Of a DNA stretch of 47,966 nt, positions 25,594 to 35,141 are shown piece after piece. This DNA comes from Defluviitaleaceae bacterium (GTDB lineage Bacteria > Bacillota > Clostridia > Lachnospirales > WQUN01). How positions within the stretch are numbered: the stretch's first letter is position 1; each line of letters starts with the position of its first letter. Location of the stretch: the NCBI GenBank assembly GCA_009785605.1, contig WQVY01000011.1, positions 1-47,966 of the forward strand. The letters are read 5' to 3'. A model generated the notes under the pieces. It did no database searches. It saw only the letters and a list, made by a program, of their open reading frames with translations, and had not been told where the DNA came from. The position numbers and the translations under genes are program-made.

Positions 25594-28500
25594 GTGCGTG
25601 AAATGCATTGTTTAAACGGATTATGGGATTTCTCTTGTGGTGAAAGTTTAAGCGTGTTGCCTTCTACATGGGAAGATGTGCGGATAATTGTGCCGTCGCC
25701 TTATAACGTTAACAGGTTTGCGCAAGGGTATAACAAATCTACCGCCGGTGAGGAATACCATGTGAGTGGTGGCGACTTTAAGTTGTTTCCGGACTATCCA
25801 CTGCATTGGGATACGGCCAAGTGTGGTTTTTATCGCCGTAATATTTTTATTCCCGAAGATAGCCGGGGGAAGCGCTTGTTTTTGCGTTTCGATGCGGCAG
25901 CATTTAAGACTGTGTTTTGGCTTAATAATAAAAAAATAGCCGAGGACACGGAAGCTTTCTTGCCAATAGAAATAGAAATAACAAATCATGTGGTTTATGG
26001 CAAAGACAATGAGCTTATAGTAGGTACAGAGGTAGCCTCTGCAATGAAATACAAAGACGAAAACAATCGCAACCGCCTAGACTACCCCCAAGGCAGTTTT
26101 TGGGGTGACCAGGTAGCTGGGATATGGCAAGATGTATGGCTGTTGGCTCGTCCAATGGAGTATATTAGCGATGTCTTTGCGGTTACAGAGGTAGCAAATA
26201 ACTTGCTAAAAGTGAAGTGTGCTTATGTAGGTGATGACGGTTTATGCATAGGGCTGCATTTAGACTCTAGACAGATAAGCGAGCCTGTAACCTGCAATAA
26301 CACTGGCGAGATAACTATTAAATGGAACTATAACGACGGTGACATAAACCTATGGGATATAGGCTGCCCCAACTTGTACATTTTAAAAGCAAGCTTGTAC
26401 AAAAACGGCAGCCTCATAGATGAAACAGAAATACGTATAGGCTTCCGTAGTTTTACTGCCAGTGGCAATAAATTTTACCTTAATGGCCGCGTCATAAACC
26501 TCCGCAACGACTCATGGCACTATATGGGCTATGCGGTCCAAACAGAGGAGTTTGCACGTGACTATTATCGTATGGCACGTGATGCAAATGTAAATATTAT
26601 TAGGCTACATGCGCAACCATTCCCGTCTTTTTATTTTGATATAGCAGATGAAATGGGGATGCTGCTGGTATCAGAGTCTGGTATATGGGCTTCGCACTGC
26701 GACTTTAGCTATAACCCTGACTTCTTTGAAAACAGCAAGAATCATCTGCGCCGGTTAATCCTTCGTGACCGCAATCACCCATCGGTGGTGATGTGGAGCC
26801 CCGAAAATGAGTGTATCCCGGCGTACAAAGTATGTGGCTCAAAGTATATAAAAGACGTAGCAGATTTGCAGGACAAACTATACGACCTTACAACGGTAAT
26901 CGCACCACTCGACGACTCGCGCCTCATAAGCTGTGACGGAAGCGGAGATTTAAACGGGCGTTTGCCAATAAACTCATTGCACTATCCTGGTTATGACTGC
27001 CCTACCCATCGCGACAAACCCATAACAATTGGGGAAATGGGAAGTATGTACTACTCAACCCCCGAAAATGTGTGTATGGAACATGGCGAGGCAGTACTAG
27101 AAAGCTTTGAGGGTAGGTTAACTGCCGTTGCGCAAGATGCATATCGCAACTTGATTGGCCAGCGCAAATGGGCTGCGCAGATATGCGTATTTAATCTGCT
27201 ATGGTATGGGCTCATGCCACTACCTTTTAAAGAGCAAAATCTTGTTTACGAGGACTATACTACCCCTGGTATCAAGCCAAAACGGCTCACGCCCTACTTG
27301 CGTACAATAAATGCAGGTGCTTCTAAGGAGTTGCCATGCTATATCCCCAACCCTGTATTTGATTTTACGAAAGATGCGTATATCCCTACTAGGTTTTTTG
27401 TAGAAAACGCGCCCGTAAGCGGGTACAGCGGTGAGTCAGTAGAGTTCCCGTATGTTATTTTCAATGATAATGACGCAAGTCTTTCACTTAGTATAAGGGT
27501 AAACCTTGAGGGGTACGGTAGGCTTGATACTAGCCAAGTATATACACTTGAGCCTTGTACTTATGCAGAGGATGTAATACGGCTTACTATGCCAAAAGAT
27601 ATAACCGGTGATAGCAAGCTTGTTTTTGAACTGTTGAGTGATGAATCTATTATATTTAGTGAAGCTTTGCCTTTTGCCCTGTACTCGCGGGATGAACTTT
27701 TAAAATCCTGGGAAGACTTGGGTGTCGTGTGTTTGACAGGTAATGACAAGGCAGATGATAGTATCTTGTCTATAGATTGCCGCGTTGCCACGCCATACGA
27801 GTCCTTTGCAATGAAAGGCTCGCATAGGCATTTGTTTGGGCAGGACACGCACGTATGCCTTAATAAACCTACAGATGGTTTTTATTTTGGCGAATATTTA
27901 AGCTTTGGTGCTAAGCCGTTGTATTTTACGGGTATGGGCAACGCTGTGGCGGTTAGCTTACTGGAAAGTGGGCTGCCTCGTATCTTGTGTGGAATAGACC
28001 TGCCTGGCGCTATCAATGACCCGGAGGCTCTGCGTCTTATGATTAGCTTGGGCAGATACTTGAAGGACAACTGCCCGGTAGTGCCTACGCCCGCATATTA
28101 CTATGGTGATGTAGAAAGCAATGTTGTTGCGATGTTAAACGAAGTACGATGCGCGTATGAGGTTATAGACCAGACAAAGCTTGCCAAACTACTTGAGAGC
28201 AAGCAAGATAGGCTTCTTGTGGTAGATGGCAAGCAAAACTTGGATTGGTTAAAAGCTGTACACACAGGCAACTTTGCCAATGTCTTAGTAATAGGGCAGC
28301 ACAAAGTGCCTAATTTGTTTTCGTATGACTTTGATATAACCGGGCTCAATGCACTTCATCTAAAAAACAGCGAAGAAGGGCGCGCGCTGGGTGTTTACGG
28401 TAACAACTTGTATGGGCTAGGCTCTGGGGTTGAAGAAATCCTGGCAACTAACCTTATGCGCTATAAGGGTAAAACAGACGCTATTATATTGGGCCTACCC

Positions 28501-29598
28501 GATATAGACTGGCGCATGTGGAACCACAACGCAGAATATCTTAAAACCGTAAGCATCCATAAGAGCGAAAAGGCCGACAACACTGCCTTTGCCGCGCTGT
28601 CGCGTCACGAGTATGCTGGAAGTGATATTTATTTTAGCCAGATATCCCTAGCTACCCAAAGCCGTAAAGTTAAAAACATAACGACTCGTTTGCTATCGTC
28701 TCTAGGATGCAAAATTGAAATGATAGAAAACAACGACCTAGACGAGCTGCTTTATGGCGGAATGTACAGTAATAGAGTAACAGGGATGCTGCACAAGCGC
28801 TTGGCCGAAGGTGAGGATATAACAGCACTCAACCCTGGCCTTAACAGGATAGAAAACGGTAACACCTGGAAAATAATACGAGATAATGGCGGTATGCCTG
28901 AAGGTGTGGCTGTTGTGTACGTGCACTCACCACAAGACAGGACAGATTTGCTTTTAAACCCAGACACGGTGGATATGAATATCAAAGCCGAAAAAGGTGT
29001 AAAAGTATATCTTAATGGCGAGGCGGTAGGGGAAGGGACGGAATTTTCTGTTACTAGTGTGCCCTTTACCCCAGGCTGGAATAACCTTATGTTCTATGGC
29101 TCAAGTCAACCCATGCCTGATATAAGGTTTAAGCGGATTAATCTAAAGCAGCTTGACTTAAAGTTTGGGGTATACGAGCACGATATTGTGCTTGCAAATA
29201 TGCAAAAAGCCAACCTTTTGAGTCAAGACCAGCCCAATAACTTGCATGACGCTATAGGCGAAATAGACAAGTGCTGGCGTTCTTCTGGTGACCAGCGTAA
29301 TGGCATTGATTTGGGTGTGGAGTTCCCATCTGCCACAACCTGCAAAGCAATGTTCTTTACCGCTGCTGCGGACAACGGGCGTACTATTTATTTACCGTAT
29401 CGTTTTAAAATCATGGCCGGCGACACATTAGACAGCCTACAAGAGGTGTATATGTCACGTTTCGAGAATGACATGTATTACAGGGAAGGCAAGGTATTTA
29501 TACGTCTTGATGATGTAACGGCAAAGATTTTTAAATTAGTGCTTACAGACAATGCACTAAAGCCGCTGTTTGTATCGGGTTTAACATTTTTGACTTAA
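25594..29598 (+). CDS. Large cytoplasmic glycoside hydrolase family 2-like enzyme
   Basis: 1334 residues, no signal peptide. GH2 order: jelly-roll sugar-binding domain (~1-190; LNGLWDFSCG, CGFYRRNIFIP, GIWQDVWLLARP), Ig-like domain (~190-290), TIM barrel (~290-600; FYLNGRVINLRNDSWHYMG). The acid/base is Glu406 in WSPENEC and the probable nucleophile Glu481 in ITIGEMGS. Beyond the barrel are ~700 further residues: beta domains, a segment with Rossmann/GATase-like pattern (~880-1000; LLVVDGKQNLDWLKAV) and a C-terminal discoidin-like beta domain (~1190-1334). Typical GH2 members include beta-galactosidases, beta-mannosidases and beta-glucuronidases; specificity cannot be told here. GTG 25594 has GGGAG 9 bases upstream; ATG 25603 is an alternative. 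Confidence 0.88.
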   Translation: MREMHCLNGLWDFSCGESLSVLPSTWEDVRIIVPSPYNVNRFAQGYNKSTAGEEYHVSGGDFKLFPDYPLHWDTAKCGFYRRNIFIPEDSRGKRLFLRFDAAAFKTVFWLNNKKIAEDTEAFLPIEIEITNHVVYGKDNELIVGTEVASAMKYKDENNRNRLDYPQGSFWGDQVAGIWQDVWLLARPMEYISDVFAVTEVANNLLKVKCAYVGDDGLCIGLHLDSRQISEPVTCNNTGEITIKWNYNDGDINLWDIGCPNLYILKASLYKNGSLIDETEIRIGFRSFTASGNKFYLNGRVINLRNDSWHYMGYAVQTEEFARDYYRMARDANVNIIRLHAQPFPSFYFDIADEMGMLLVSESGIWASHCDFSYNPDFFENSKNHLRRLILRDRNHPSVVMWSPENECIPAYKVCGSKYIKDVADLQDKLYDLTTVIAPLDDSRLISCDGSGDLNGRLPINSLHYPGYDCPTHRDKPITIGEMGSMYYSTPENVCMEHGEAVLESFEGRLTAVAQDAYRNLIGQRKWAAQICVFNLLWYGLMPLPFKEQNLVYEDYTTPGIKPKRLTPYLRTINAGASKELPCYIPNPVFDFTKDAYIPTRFFVENAPVSGYSGESVEFPYVIFNDNDASLSLSIRVNLEGYGRLDTSQVYTLEPCTYAEDVIRLTMPKDITGDSKLVFELLSDESIIFSEALPFALYSRDELLKSWEDLGVVCLTGNDKADDSILSIDCRVATPYESFAMKGSHRHLFGQDTHVCLNKPTDGFYFGEYLSFGAKPLYFTGMGNAVAVSLLESGLPRILCGIDLPGAINDPEALRLMISLGRYLKDNCPVVPTPAYYYGDVESNVVAMLNEVRCAYEVIDQTKLAKLLESKQDRLLVVDGKQNLDWLKAVHTGNFANVLVIGQHKVPNLFSYDFDITGLNALHLKNSEEGRALGVYGNNLYGLGSGVEEILATNLMRYKGKTDAIILGLPDIDWRMWNHNAEYLKTVSIHKSEKADNTAFAALSRHEYAGSDIYFSQISLATQSRKVKNITTRLLSSLGCKIEMIENNDLDELLYGGMYSNRVTGMLHKRLAEGEDITALNPGLNRIENGNTWKIIRDNGGMPEGVAVVYVHSPQDRTDLLLNPDTVDMNIKAEKGVKVYLNGEAVGEGTEFSVTSVPFTPGWNNLMFYGSSQPMPDIRFKRINLKQLDLKFGVYEHDIVLANMQKANLLSQDQPNNLHDAIGEIDKCWRSSGDQRNGIDLGVEFPSATTCKAMFFTAAADNGRTIYLPYRFKIMAGDTLDSLQEVYMSRFENDMYYREGKVFIRLDDVTAKIFKLVLTDNALKPLFVSGLTFLT

Positions 29599-29641
29599 AT
29601 GTATAGCAATCCAATGATTTATAATTATTAGGAGGTATCTC

Positions 29642-31042
29642 ATGAAAAGAAAACTGCTTTTAGTACTTGCATTGTTATTACTTAGCTTGGCGTTAGTAGC
29701 CGCCTGTGGCAATGGTAACAACGATGATGATGTAGAGCCAACACCACCACCAGTTACAGAGCCAACACCAGAGCCGCCACCGGCTGTCCCGGAAGCCCCG
29801 GTTATTATTCCTGTAACCGACGGTGACCGCGGCAACCATGTAAACGCAGTAACAACATTGGTGCTCAACAACAGGCTCGAAAGGCTTACTGTAGACAGGG
29901 CAACAATTAATAATGCTGCGTTTAACGGCGAAAGAGCCGGCAACTTTGCCGAAAACGGCAATATTTCTTGGTATGTAAACATATTCTTTAACGGTTTATA
30001 TCGTGTTTCTATGGAATATGCACGCTATCAGGGTGGCAATGTTGGGCTTCGTCTCGACGGCGGCATGAACGATTATGATTTTACAGCAGAGCTAGGCGGG
30101 ACAAACGGTGCTTTGCAAACTGTTGTACTGGGTTATATACCTCTACTGTCTATGCCTGACCCGTATGCGCTAACGCTTAGCCCTACTTCTTTTTATAACG
30201 GCGAATTTGCGGAGTTTACGTCTATAACTCTTGAATGGGTAGAAAACTTAGACCTGTACACTATTATTGATGGCGACACAAGACTGCTTCATCACCAGGC
30301 ATCGCTTGTAGGCGAAATTATCGACGAGGGTGACAACTTGGGCTTCTGGTGTGCTAACAGCGTAGCCAGCTGGCCACTTAGCGTGCGCCGGCCTGGTAAC
30401 TACCGCGTAAGGGCATATGTTACCGCACCAGAATACTTGGGCGGCCTTGGCATGGTATCTACCGTTTATGACCGTGTGCGTACTATTGTTGATATACCTG
30501 GTACCGGTGGGTGGAGTAACTATGTATGGGTTGACTTTGGGGTTATGACCCTACGCGAAGGCAATTACTACTTCCGCATTCAAGGGTATGACTTGCACGG
30601 TGGGCACTTCATGAACTTGCGCTATGTTTACCTAGTATATGTAGGCAGCGAGATTGCATACTTCCCAATACGCACAGATGACGCCACTGTTGCTGTTGCT
30701 ACGGCTGTACTGGGTGGCCAACAACAAGAAAACTACTGGACCAATGTTGGGCATTTCCGCCGCAACTACGAAATGACCTACAACTTAGAAATATTTGAAG
30801 GCGGCAGCTTTGAAATAATCCTGAGTTACACCAGCCCATATTCTGGCCCAGGTGTGTTGTATGTAAACGATGAAAGGTCTACCTTTGAAGTTGAAGCAAC
30901 AGGCGGTTGGGGCAACTATGTTGAGTTATCACTTGGTGTGTTTGATATTGCCGAAGGTACAGTTACAATCATGTTTACCGGCGAAGAAGCACCAGGCGAC
31001 TGGTTCATGAACCACGATTATATCCGCATTGTAAGGCAATAA
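29642..31042 (+). CDS. Lipoprotein of tandem carbohydrate-binding-like modules, no catalytic domain
   Basis: 466 residues. Lipobox LVAAC (Cys22), then an acidic and Pro/Thr-rich linker to ~55 (VEPTPPPVTEPTPEPPPAVP). Three consecutive beta-sandwich modules of ~130 residues follow, each with CBM6/CBM35-like wording: GLYRVSMEYARYQGGNVGLR; GNYRVRAYVTAPEYLGG with TGGWSNYVWVDFGVMTLREG; GSFEIILSYTSPYSGPGVLY with TGGWGNYVELSLGVFDIAEG. No hydrolase motif is seen. It is presumably a surface glycan-capture protein for the importer, comparable in role to surface glycan-binding proteins of other phyla. Strong GGAGG site. The gene ends at a terminator. Confidence 0.75.
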   Translation: MKRKLLLVLALLLLSLALVAACGNGNNDDDVEPTPPPVTEPTPEPPPAVPEAPVIIPVTDGDRGNHVNAVTTLVLNNRLERLTVDRATINNAAFNGERAGNFAENGNISWYVNIFFNGLYRVSMEYARYQGGNVGLRLDGGMNDYDFTAELGGTNGALQTVVLGYIPLLSMPDPYALTLSPTSFYNGEFAEFTSITLEWVENLDLYTIIDGDTRLLHHQASLVGEIIDEGDNLGFWCANSVASWPLSVRRPGNYRVRAYVTAPEYLGGLGMVSTVYDRVRTIVDIPGTGGWSNYVWVDFGVMTLREGNYYFRIQGYDLHGGHFMNLRYVYLVYVGSEIAYFPIRTDDATVAVATAVLGGQQQENYWTNVGHFRRNYEMTYNLEIFEGGSFEIILSYTSPYSGPGVLYVNDERSTFEVEATGGWGNYVELSLGVFDIAEGTVTIMFTGEEAPGDWFMNHDYIRIVRQ

Positions 31043-31067
31043 CAGCGTAAGTATTGTTAGAATATTG

Positions 31068-31093
31068 GGGGCTGTGTAAACAGCCCCTTTTTT
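31068..31093 (+). terminator. Rho-independent terminator
   Basis: 7-bp GC-rich stem GGGGCTG / CAGCCCC (31068-31074 with 31081-31087), 6-nt loop, six T. Separates the binding lipoprotein from the GH43 operon. Confidence 0.9.
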
Positions 31094-31166
31094 GTGGTAC
31101 CTTGGATTTTTGCAGGTTGGATAGGATATAAATTGATACAAATATTGATTTTAAAGGAGAGTTATT

Positions 31167-32411
31167 ATGGCATTATTACATCCGCGCAACCCTTTTATTA
31201 CTAGTATTTATACGGCAGACCCTTCTGCTCACACTTGGGATGGGGAGACAGTTTATGTTTATGCATCCCATGATATAGACCCAGCTCGTGGGTGCGATTT
31301 GATGGATAGGTATCATATTTTCTCGTCTAAGGATATGGTTAACTGGGTAGACGAAGGTGAAATTTTGTCTTCTGATGATGTGAAATGGGGGCGGACCGAA
31401 GGTGGGTTTATGTGGGCCCCGGACTGCATATACAAAGATGGGACATATTATTTCTACTACCCACACCCAAGCGAAACCAGATGGAACGATACCTGGAAAA
31501 TAGGCGTTGCCACCAGCAAATACCCTAACAAAGATTTTACAGACCAGGGCTATATCGAAGGGCTTGGCGGTTTTGCTTTAATAGACCCCTGTGTATTTTT
31601 GGATGACGACGGTCAAGCATATATCTATGTTGGCGGCGGTGGTAAGTACCTGGGTGCGAAACTCTGCCCTGATATGATGACCCTGGAAACAGAAGCTGTG
31701 CAAATGGAAGGTTTACACGACTTTCACGAGGCTACATGGGTGTTTAAGCGCAATGGAGTTTATTATCTAAGCTATTCGGATAACCAGCAACCAGAAAACA
31801 ACATGCGCATTGCCACCAGTGACAGCCCACTTGGCCCTTGGACGCATAGGGGTGCTTATATGACCCCAGTAGGCTGCGAAACAACCCACGGCTCTGTTAT
31901 GGAGTTTAAAGGGCAGTGGTACCAGTTTTATCATAACCAAGCAGTCTCTGGACATGGGACTATGCGTAGCATCTGTGTTGACAAAATATTCTTTGATGAT
32001 GACGGTAATATCTTGCCTATGAAACAGACAACTAACGGTCTATTCAGCTACGAAATACCCAACAATGCTATAGCATATGGTGTTGATAAGTTTGAGCTTT
32101 ATGGTGGGGCATATCTTGAAGATGGTAAAGTCAAGGGCCTGGACGCAGAAGGCAGTGGCTTTAAGCTTGCTGGCATAGAAGGCAAAGGCGATTTGCGCGC
32201 AACCATATGGGTAAAGTATGCAACACAAGAGCGCCTGGCCAAGATACGGCTCAATGTAAACGGGCGAGACGAGTCATACATTAACGCCCTAGCAACAGAC
32301 GATATCACCAGGCTAACCGTAAAACTAAAGCCCGGTACAAACAACGAGGTCACATTTGCCGGTGGCAAGGGCGATATCTATATAACAGAAGTACTTGTGA
32401 GTTACCTATGA
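31167..32411 (+). CDS. Cytoplasmic GH43 glycosidase (beta-xylosidase / alpha-L-arabinofuranosidase type)
   Basis: 414 residues, no signal. Five-bladed propeller of GH43 with the three conserved acids: Asp18 (TADPSAHTW, general base), Asp140 (LIDPCVF, pKa modulator) and Glu188 (HEATW, general acid). A C-terminal beta-sandwich (~300-414) follows, CBM-like. GH43 enzymes release xylose, arabinose or galactose from oligosaccharides. Cytoplasmic location means it acts on imported fragments. GGAGAG precedes the ATG. The ATG of the lactonase gene overlaps its stop (ATGA). A close paralogue with a lipoprotein signal lies at 33491. Confidence 0.92.
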   Translation: MALLHPRNPFITSIYTADPSAHTWDGETVYVYASHDIDPARGCDLMDRYHIFSSKDMVNWVDEGEILSSDDVKWGRTEGGFMWAPDCIYKDGTYYFYYPHPSETRWNDTWKIGVATSKYPNKDFTDQGYIEGLGGFALIDPCVFLDDDGQAYIYVGGGGKYLGAKLCPDMMTLETEAVQMEGLHDFHEATWVFKRNGVYYLSYSDNQQPENNMRIATSDSPLGPWTHRGAYMTPVGCETTHGSVMEFKGQWYQFYHNQAVSGHGTMRSICVDKIFFDDDGNILPMKQTTNGLFSYEIPNNAIAYGVDKFELYGGAYLEDGKVKGLDAEGSGFKLAGIEGKGDLRATIWVKYATQERLAKIRLNVNGRDESYINALATDDITRLTVKLKPGTNNEVTFAGGKGDIYITEVLVSYL

Positions 32412-33448
32412 GTAACATTGTATATGTAGGCGGCTACCAAAAAGCCGACGCATTCTGTTTGCACTGCCTGGAGTATACGGGCAGTGCATTCAGGTTGCAT
32501 GAGTCTTACGAGGTAAGCAATGCTTCGTATATTTGCCTTTCACCGGATAAGGGATACTTATATGCGGTTATTGAAACTGATACTTTTAATGGCTTACCCG
32601 GTGGGGGTGTGGCTGCCTTTGGTATAGAAGAAGGCGGAAAATTGCGTTTTATAAATGAAGCACCAACAGAGGGTGCGCATCCATGCCATTTGGCTGTTAG
32701 TGGAGATGGGCGAAGTTTATGTGTTGCCAATTATACCGGTGGGTCTACTATTTTTTATGACATATTGGCTGATGGCAGTATAGGCCATAAAAAAACATTT
32801 ATTAACCATAACAGGTATGGGGCGCCTAGCGGTGTTGTAGCATCGCGGCAAGCAAACCCCCATGCCCATTTTATCATGCCAAAAAAAATAGGGATGGTTG
32901 AAGTCCTGTGTATATGCGATTTGGGGCTGGACATGGTGCTGGTATTGGATGACACCAGTAACGAGTTAACGCGGCTTACTTTACCGGGTGGTTTTGGGCC
33001 CAGGCATATTGCGTTTCACCCCAACCTGCATACAGCCTACATTGTAGGGGAGCTTGCCCAGGCAGTTGTTGCGGTGGATTATACAAACACTAGGGCAGTA
33101 AAAGTTTCACCTGCTGTTCCTGTTTCACCAGATAATAATATAAGCTGTGCAGCTATTAGGGTCTCGCCAGACGGTAGGTACTTGTTGGTATCCAACCGCG
33201 GTGGCGGGGCAGATTCGCTTTCTATTTTAGAGCTTGATGACGCTGGTAATGTTGTTAGGCTGTCTGATGTATATATGACACGGGGGCGCTGCCCGCGTGA
33301 TTTTGACTTTACACCCAAAGGTGACGAAATTATTGTAGCGTATCAAGATTCGGACTTAATTGAAGTCTTGAGTTGGGATAATGGGGTGCTGGTACCAAAG
33401 GCTGTAGAAATAGCTCTACCAAAACCAACTTGTGTGGTTTTCAAATAA
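32408..33448 (+). CDS. Lactonase-family beta-propeller (6-phosphogluconolactonase-like)
   Basis: 346 residues resembling the PF10282 lactonase family: YVGGY at the start, ASYICLSPDKGYLYAVIE, AHPCHLAVSGDGRSLCVANYTGGS, PHAHFIM, FGPRHIAFHPN, IRVSPDGRYLLVSNRGG and RCPRDFDFTPKGD are the expected blade motifs. Known members hydrolyse 6-phosphogluconolactone or other sugar lactones. Coupling to GH43 by ATGA and the presence of an SDR and a sugar-acid dehydratase in the locus make a lactone produced by sugar oxidation a reasonable substrate, as an inference. Cytoplasmic. Confidence 0.88.
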   Translation: MSNIVYVGGYQKADAFCLHCLEYTGSAFRLHESYEVSNASYICLSPDKGYLYAVIETDTFNGLPGGGVAAFGIEEGGKLRFINEAPTEGAHPCHLAVSGDGRSLCVANYTGGSTIFYDILADGSIGHKKTFINHNRYGAPSGVVASRQANPHAHFIMPKKIGMVEVLCICDLGLDMVLVLDDTSNELTRLTLPGGFGPRHIAFHPNLHTAYIVGELAQAVVAVDYTNTRAVKVSPAVPVSPDNNISCAAIRVSPDGRYLLVSNRGGGADSLSILELDDAGNVVRLSDVYMTRGRCPRDFDFTPKGDEIIVAYQDSDLIEVLSWDNGVLVPKAVEIALPKPTCVVFK

Positions 33449-33490
33449 TATTGTTAGATTATGAAAAACAAACGGTATGGGGTGACAACC

Positions 33491-35104
33491 ATGGAAAAAA
33501 GAATAAAGCAGCTAATATGTGTATTTTTACTATGTATTTTTGCGATATTTGCATACGGATGCAGCTCGGATGAAAGCGACTCGGCCACGGATGTACCAAC
33601 ACAGCCAGGCGAAGTTCGCGAACCCGCAGTAGGTACATCCGGCAACCCAATAATAACTAGCATATTTACCGCAGACCCTTCGGCCCATGTATGGCCGTCT
33701 GACCCGTATCGTCTTTTTTTGTACCCGTCCCAAGATATTTTTCCTGCTGTGGGTTGCGACAGGATGGACAGGTATCATGTCTTTTCTACCATAAACATGG
33801 TGGACTGGGTTAACCACGGCGAGATTTTGCGCCGCGCAGACTTAGACCAGGATGTATGGGGCGAAATGTACCCAGAGTCATATTTCATGTGGGCACCAGA
33901 CGCGGCTTATTGCGAAAACCACCCAGACGGCAAGGGGCCGTATTTCTTCTTCTTCCCTGTTTCTGTGGGGCAGGCTGGCTCGGGTGGGGCCAATAACTGG
34001 AACTATAACTGGAAAATAGGTGTGGCTTGGAGCGACCGCCCATATGCCGGCTTTAGGGATAACCCAGTAACGATACTCACATATCCCGATGGCCGGCCTA
34101 TTCATGGCTCTGGCCAGTATATAGACCCTAGTATTTTTTCAGACAGGGAAACGGGTAATCATTATTTAGTTGTTGGCGGCTCGGGTGTGATGCGTGTAGC
34201 TAGGTTAAGCGCTGACTTGTTTTCCCTTGCCGAGGATTTTGTGATTTATAACGGGTTGCCCTATTTCCACGAGGGGCCATGGATGTTTAGCCGGGTCAAT
34301 GATTACGGCGTTAAGCTGTACTATGTAATGTATGCAGCAAGTATAAGGCCAGGCGGCGGCAGCTTGGCATATGTCACCAGTGAGTACGGGCCCTATGGGC
34401 CATGGACTTTTGGCAGCGAGATACTTGGTGCCGTTACAACAGATACAAATCACGGCTCTATTGTAGAATTTTTGGGGCAGTGGTACCTGTTTTTTCATAC
34501 AGATGTACTGTCTATGGGGCAGAACAACTTGCGTTCGTCTAGTGTAGAGCGGATACATTTTAACCCAGACGGCTCTATCTTACCCGTTGTACCCACACAA
34601 ACCGGCGTACCAGCCGTTGGCCAAGTAGAATGTGCTGATTATTTAAATCAGAGGTTTGGTGTGGGTAACTGGTCCATAGAAATACCTTTTAATGAGTTTG
34701 CGGCTGGGCTTAGCGCAAACTTTGACGGCTTTGTTTTGCATAGGACCTACGATGTAATGGATGATACTGTAAATGTATATCTGGCAGAACGGCAAGAAAA
34801 TACAAGAGCCGTGCACAACTTGCATATTGCGGGCTCGTATGTGGAGTTTACTGGTGTATACGGCGGTACGGGTGGCACTGTGCTTTTGGAAGTAAACTAC
34901 GGTACCCAAAGCGGTGGCCTTGCACAAGTAGTTGTTAATGGCGTGCAGCAATATGTACTACGTACCCCAGCTACCGGCGGGTGGGAAGACTTTACCGGTA
35001 CGGCATTTGTACAAGTAGAGTTGAATGCCGGTGATAATAACACGATAAGAGTCGGCGGCCTGGCAATGAACATCAGGAGTATAGCCATACATCTGCCAGA
35101 GTAG
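33491..35104 (+). CDS. Surface lipoprotein GH43 glycosidase with C-terminal CBM6-like domain
   Basis: 537 residues from ATG 33491 (GGGGTGA upstream; ATG 33461 has no ribosome site). Lipobox FAYGC (Cys24), a short linker, then a GH43 propeller with Asp62 (TADPSAHVW), Asp212 (YIDPSIF) and Glu261 (HEGPW). The first 60 residues of the domain closely resemble the cytoplasmic GH43 (shared NP-ITSI-TADPSAH-W, RMDRYHVFS). A C-terminal ~130-residue beta-sandwich (GSYVEFTGVYGGTGGTV, TGGWEDFTGTAFVQVELNAG) is CBM6-like. It should cleave side groups on the polysaccharide at the cell surface before import. Confidence 0.92.
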   Translation: MEKRIKQLICVFLLCIFAIFAYGCSSDESDSATDVPTQPGEVREPAVGTSGNPIITSIFTADPSAHVWPSDPYRLFLYPSQDIFPAVGCDRMDRYHVFSTINMVDWVNHGEILRRADLDQDVWGEMYPESYFMWAPDAAYCENHPDGKGPYFFFFPVSVGQAGSGGANNWNYNWKIGVAWSDRPYAGFRDNPVTILTYPDGRPIHGSGQYIDPSIFSDRETGNHYLVVGGSGVMRVARLSADLFSLAEDFVIYNGLPYFHEGPWMFSRVNDYGVKLYYVMYAASIRPGGGSLAYVTSEYGPYGPWTFGSEILGAVTTDTNHGSIVEFLGQWYLFFHTDVLSMGQNNLRSSSVERIHFNPDGSILPVVPTQTGVPAVGQVECADYLNQRFGVGNWSIEIPFNEFAAGLSANFDGFVLHRTYDVMDDTVNVYLAERQENTRAVHNLHIAGSYVEFTGVYGGTGGTVLLEVNYGTQSGGLAQVVVNGVQQYVLRTPATGGWEDFTGTAFVQVELNAGDNNTIRVGGLAMNIRSIAIHLPE

Positions 35105-35141
35105 GAGAGTTGGCGTAAAATAAATTGTTTGGGGGTGCACA

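Noticed and set aside
29581-29982. Minus-strand 133-codon frame over the binding-lipoprotein start
   Set aside because: Antisense to the lipoprotein signal and linker; low-complexity Ser/Thr/Gly product.
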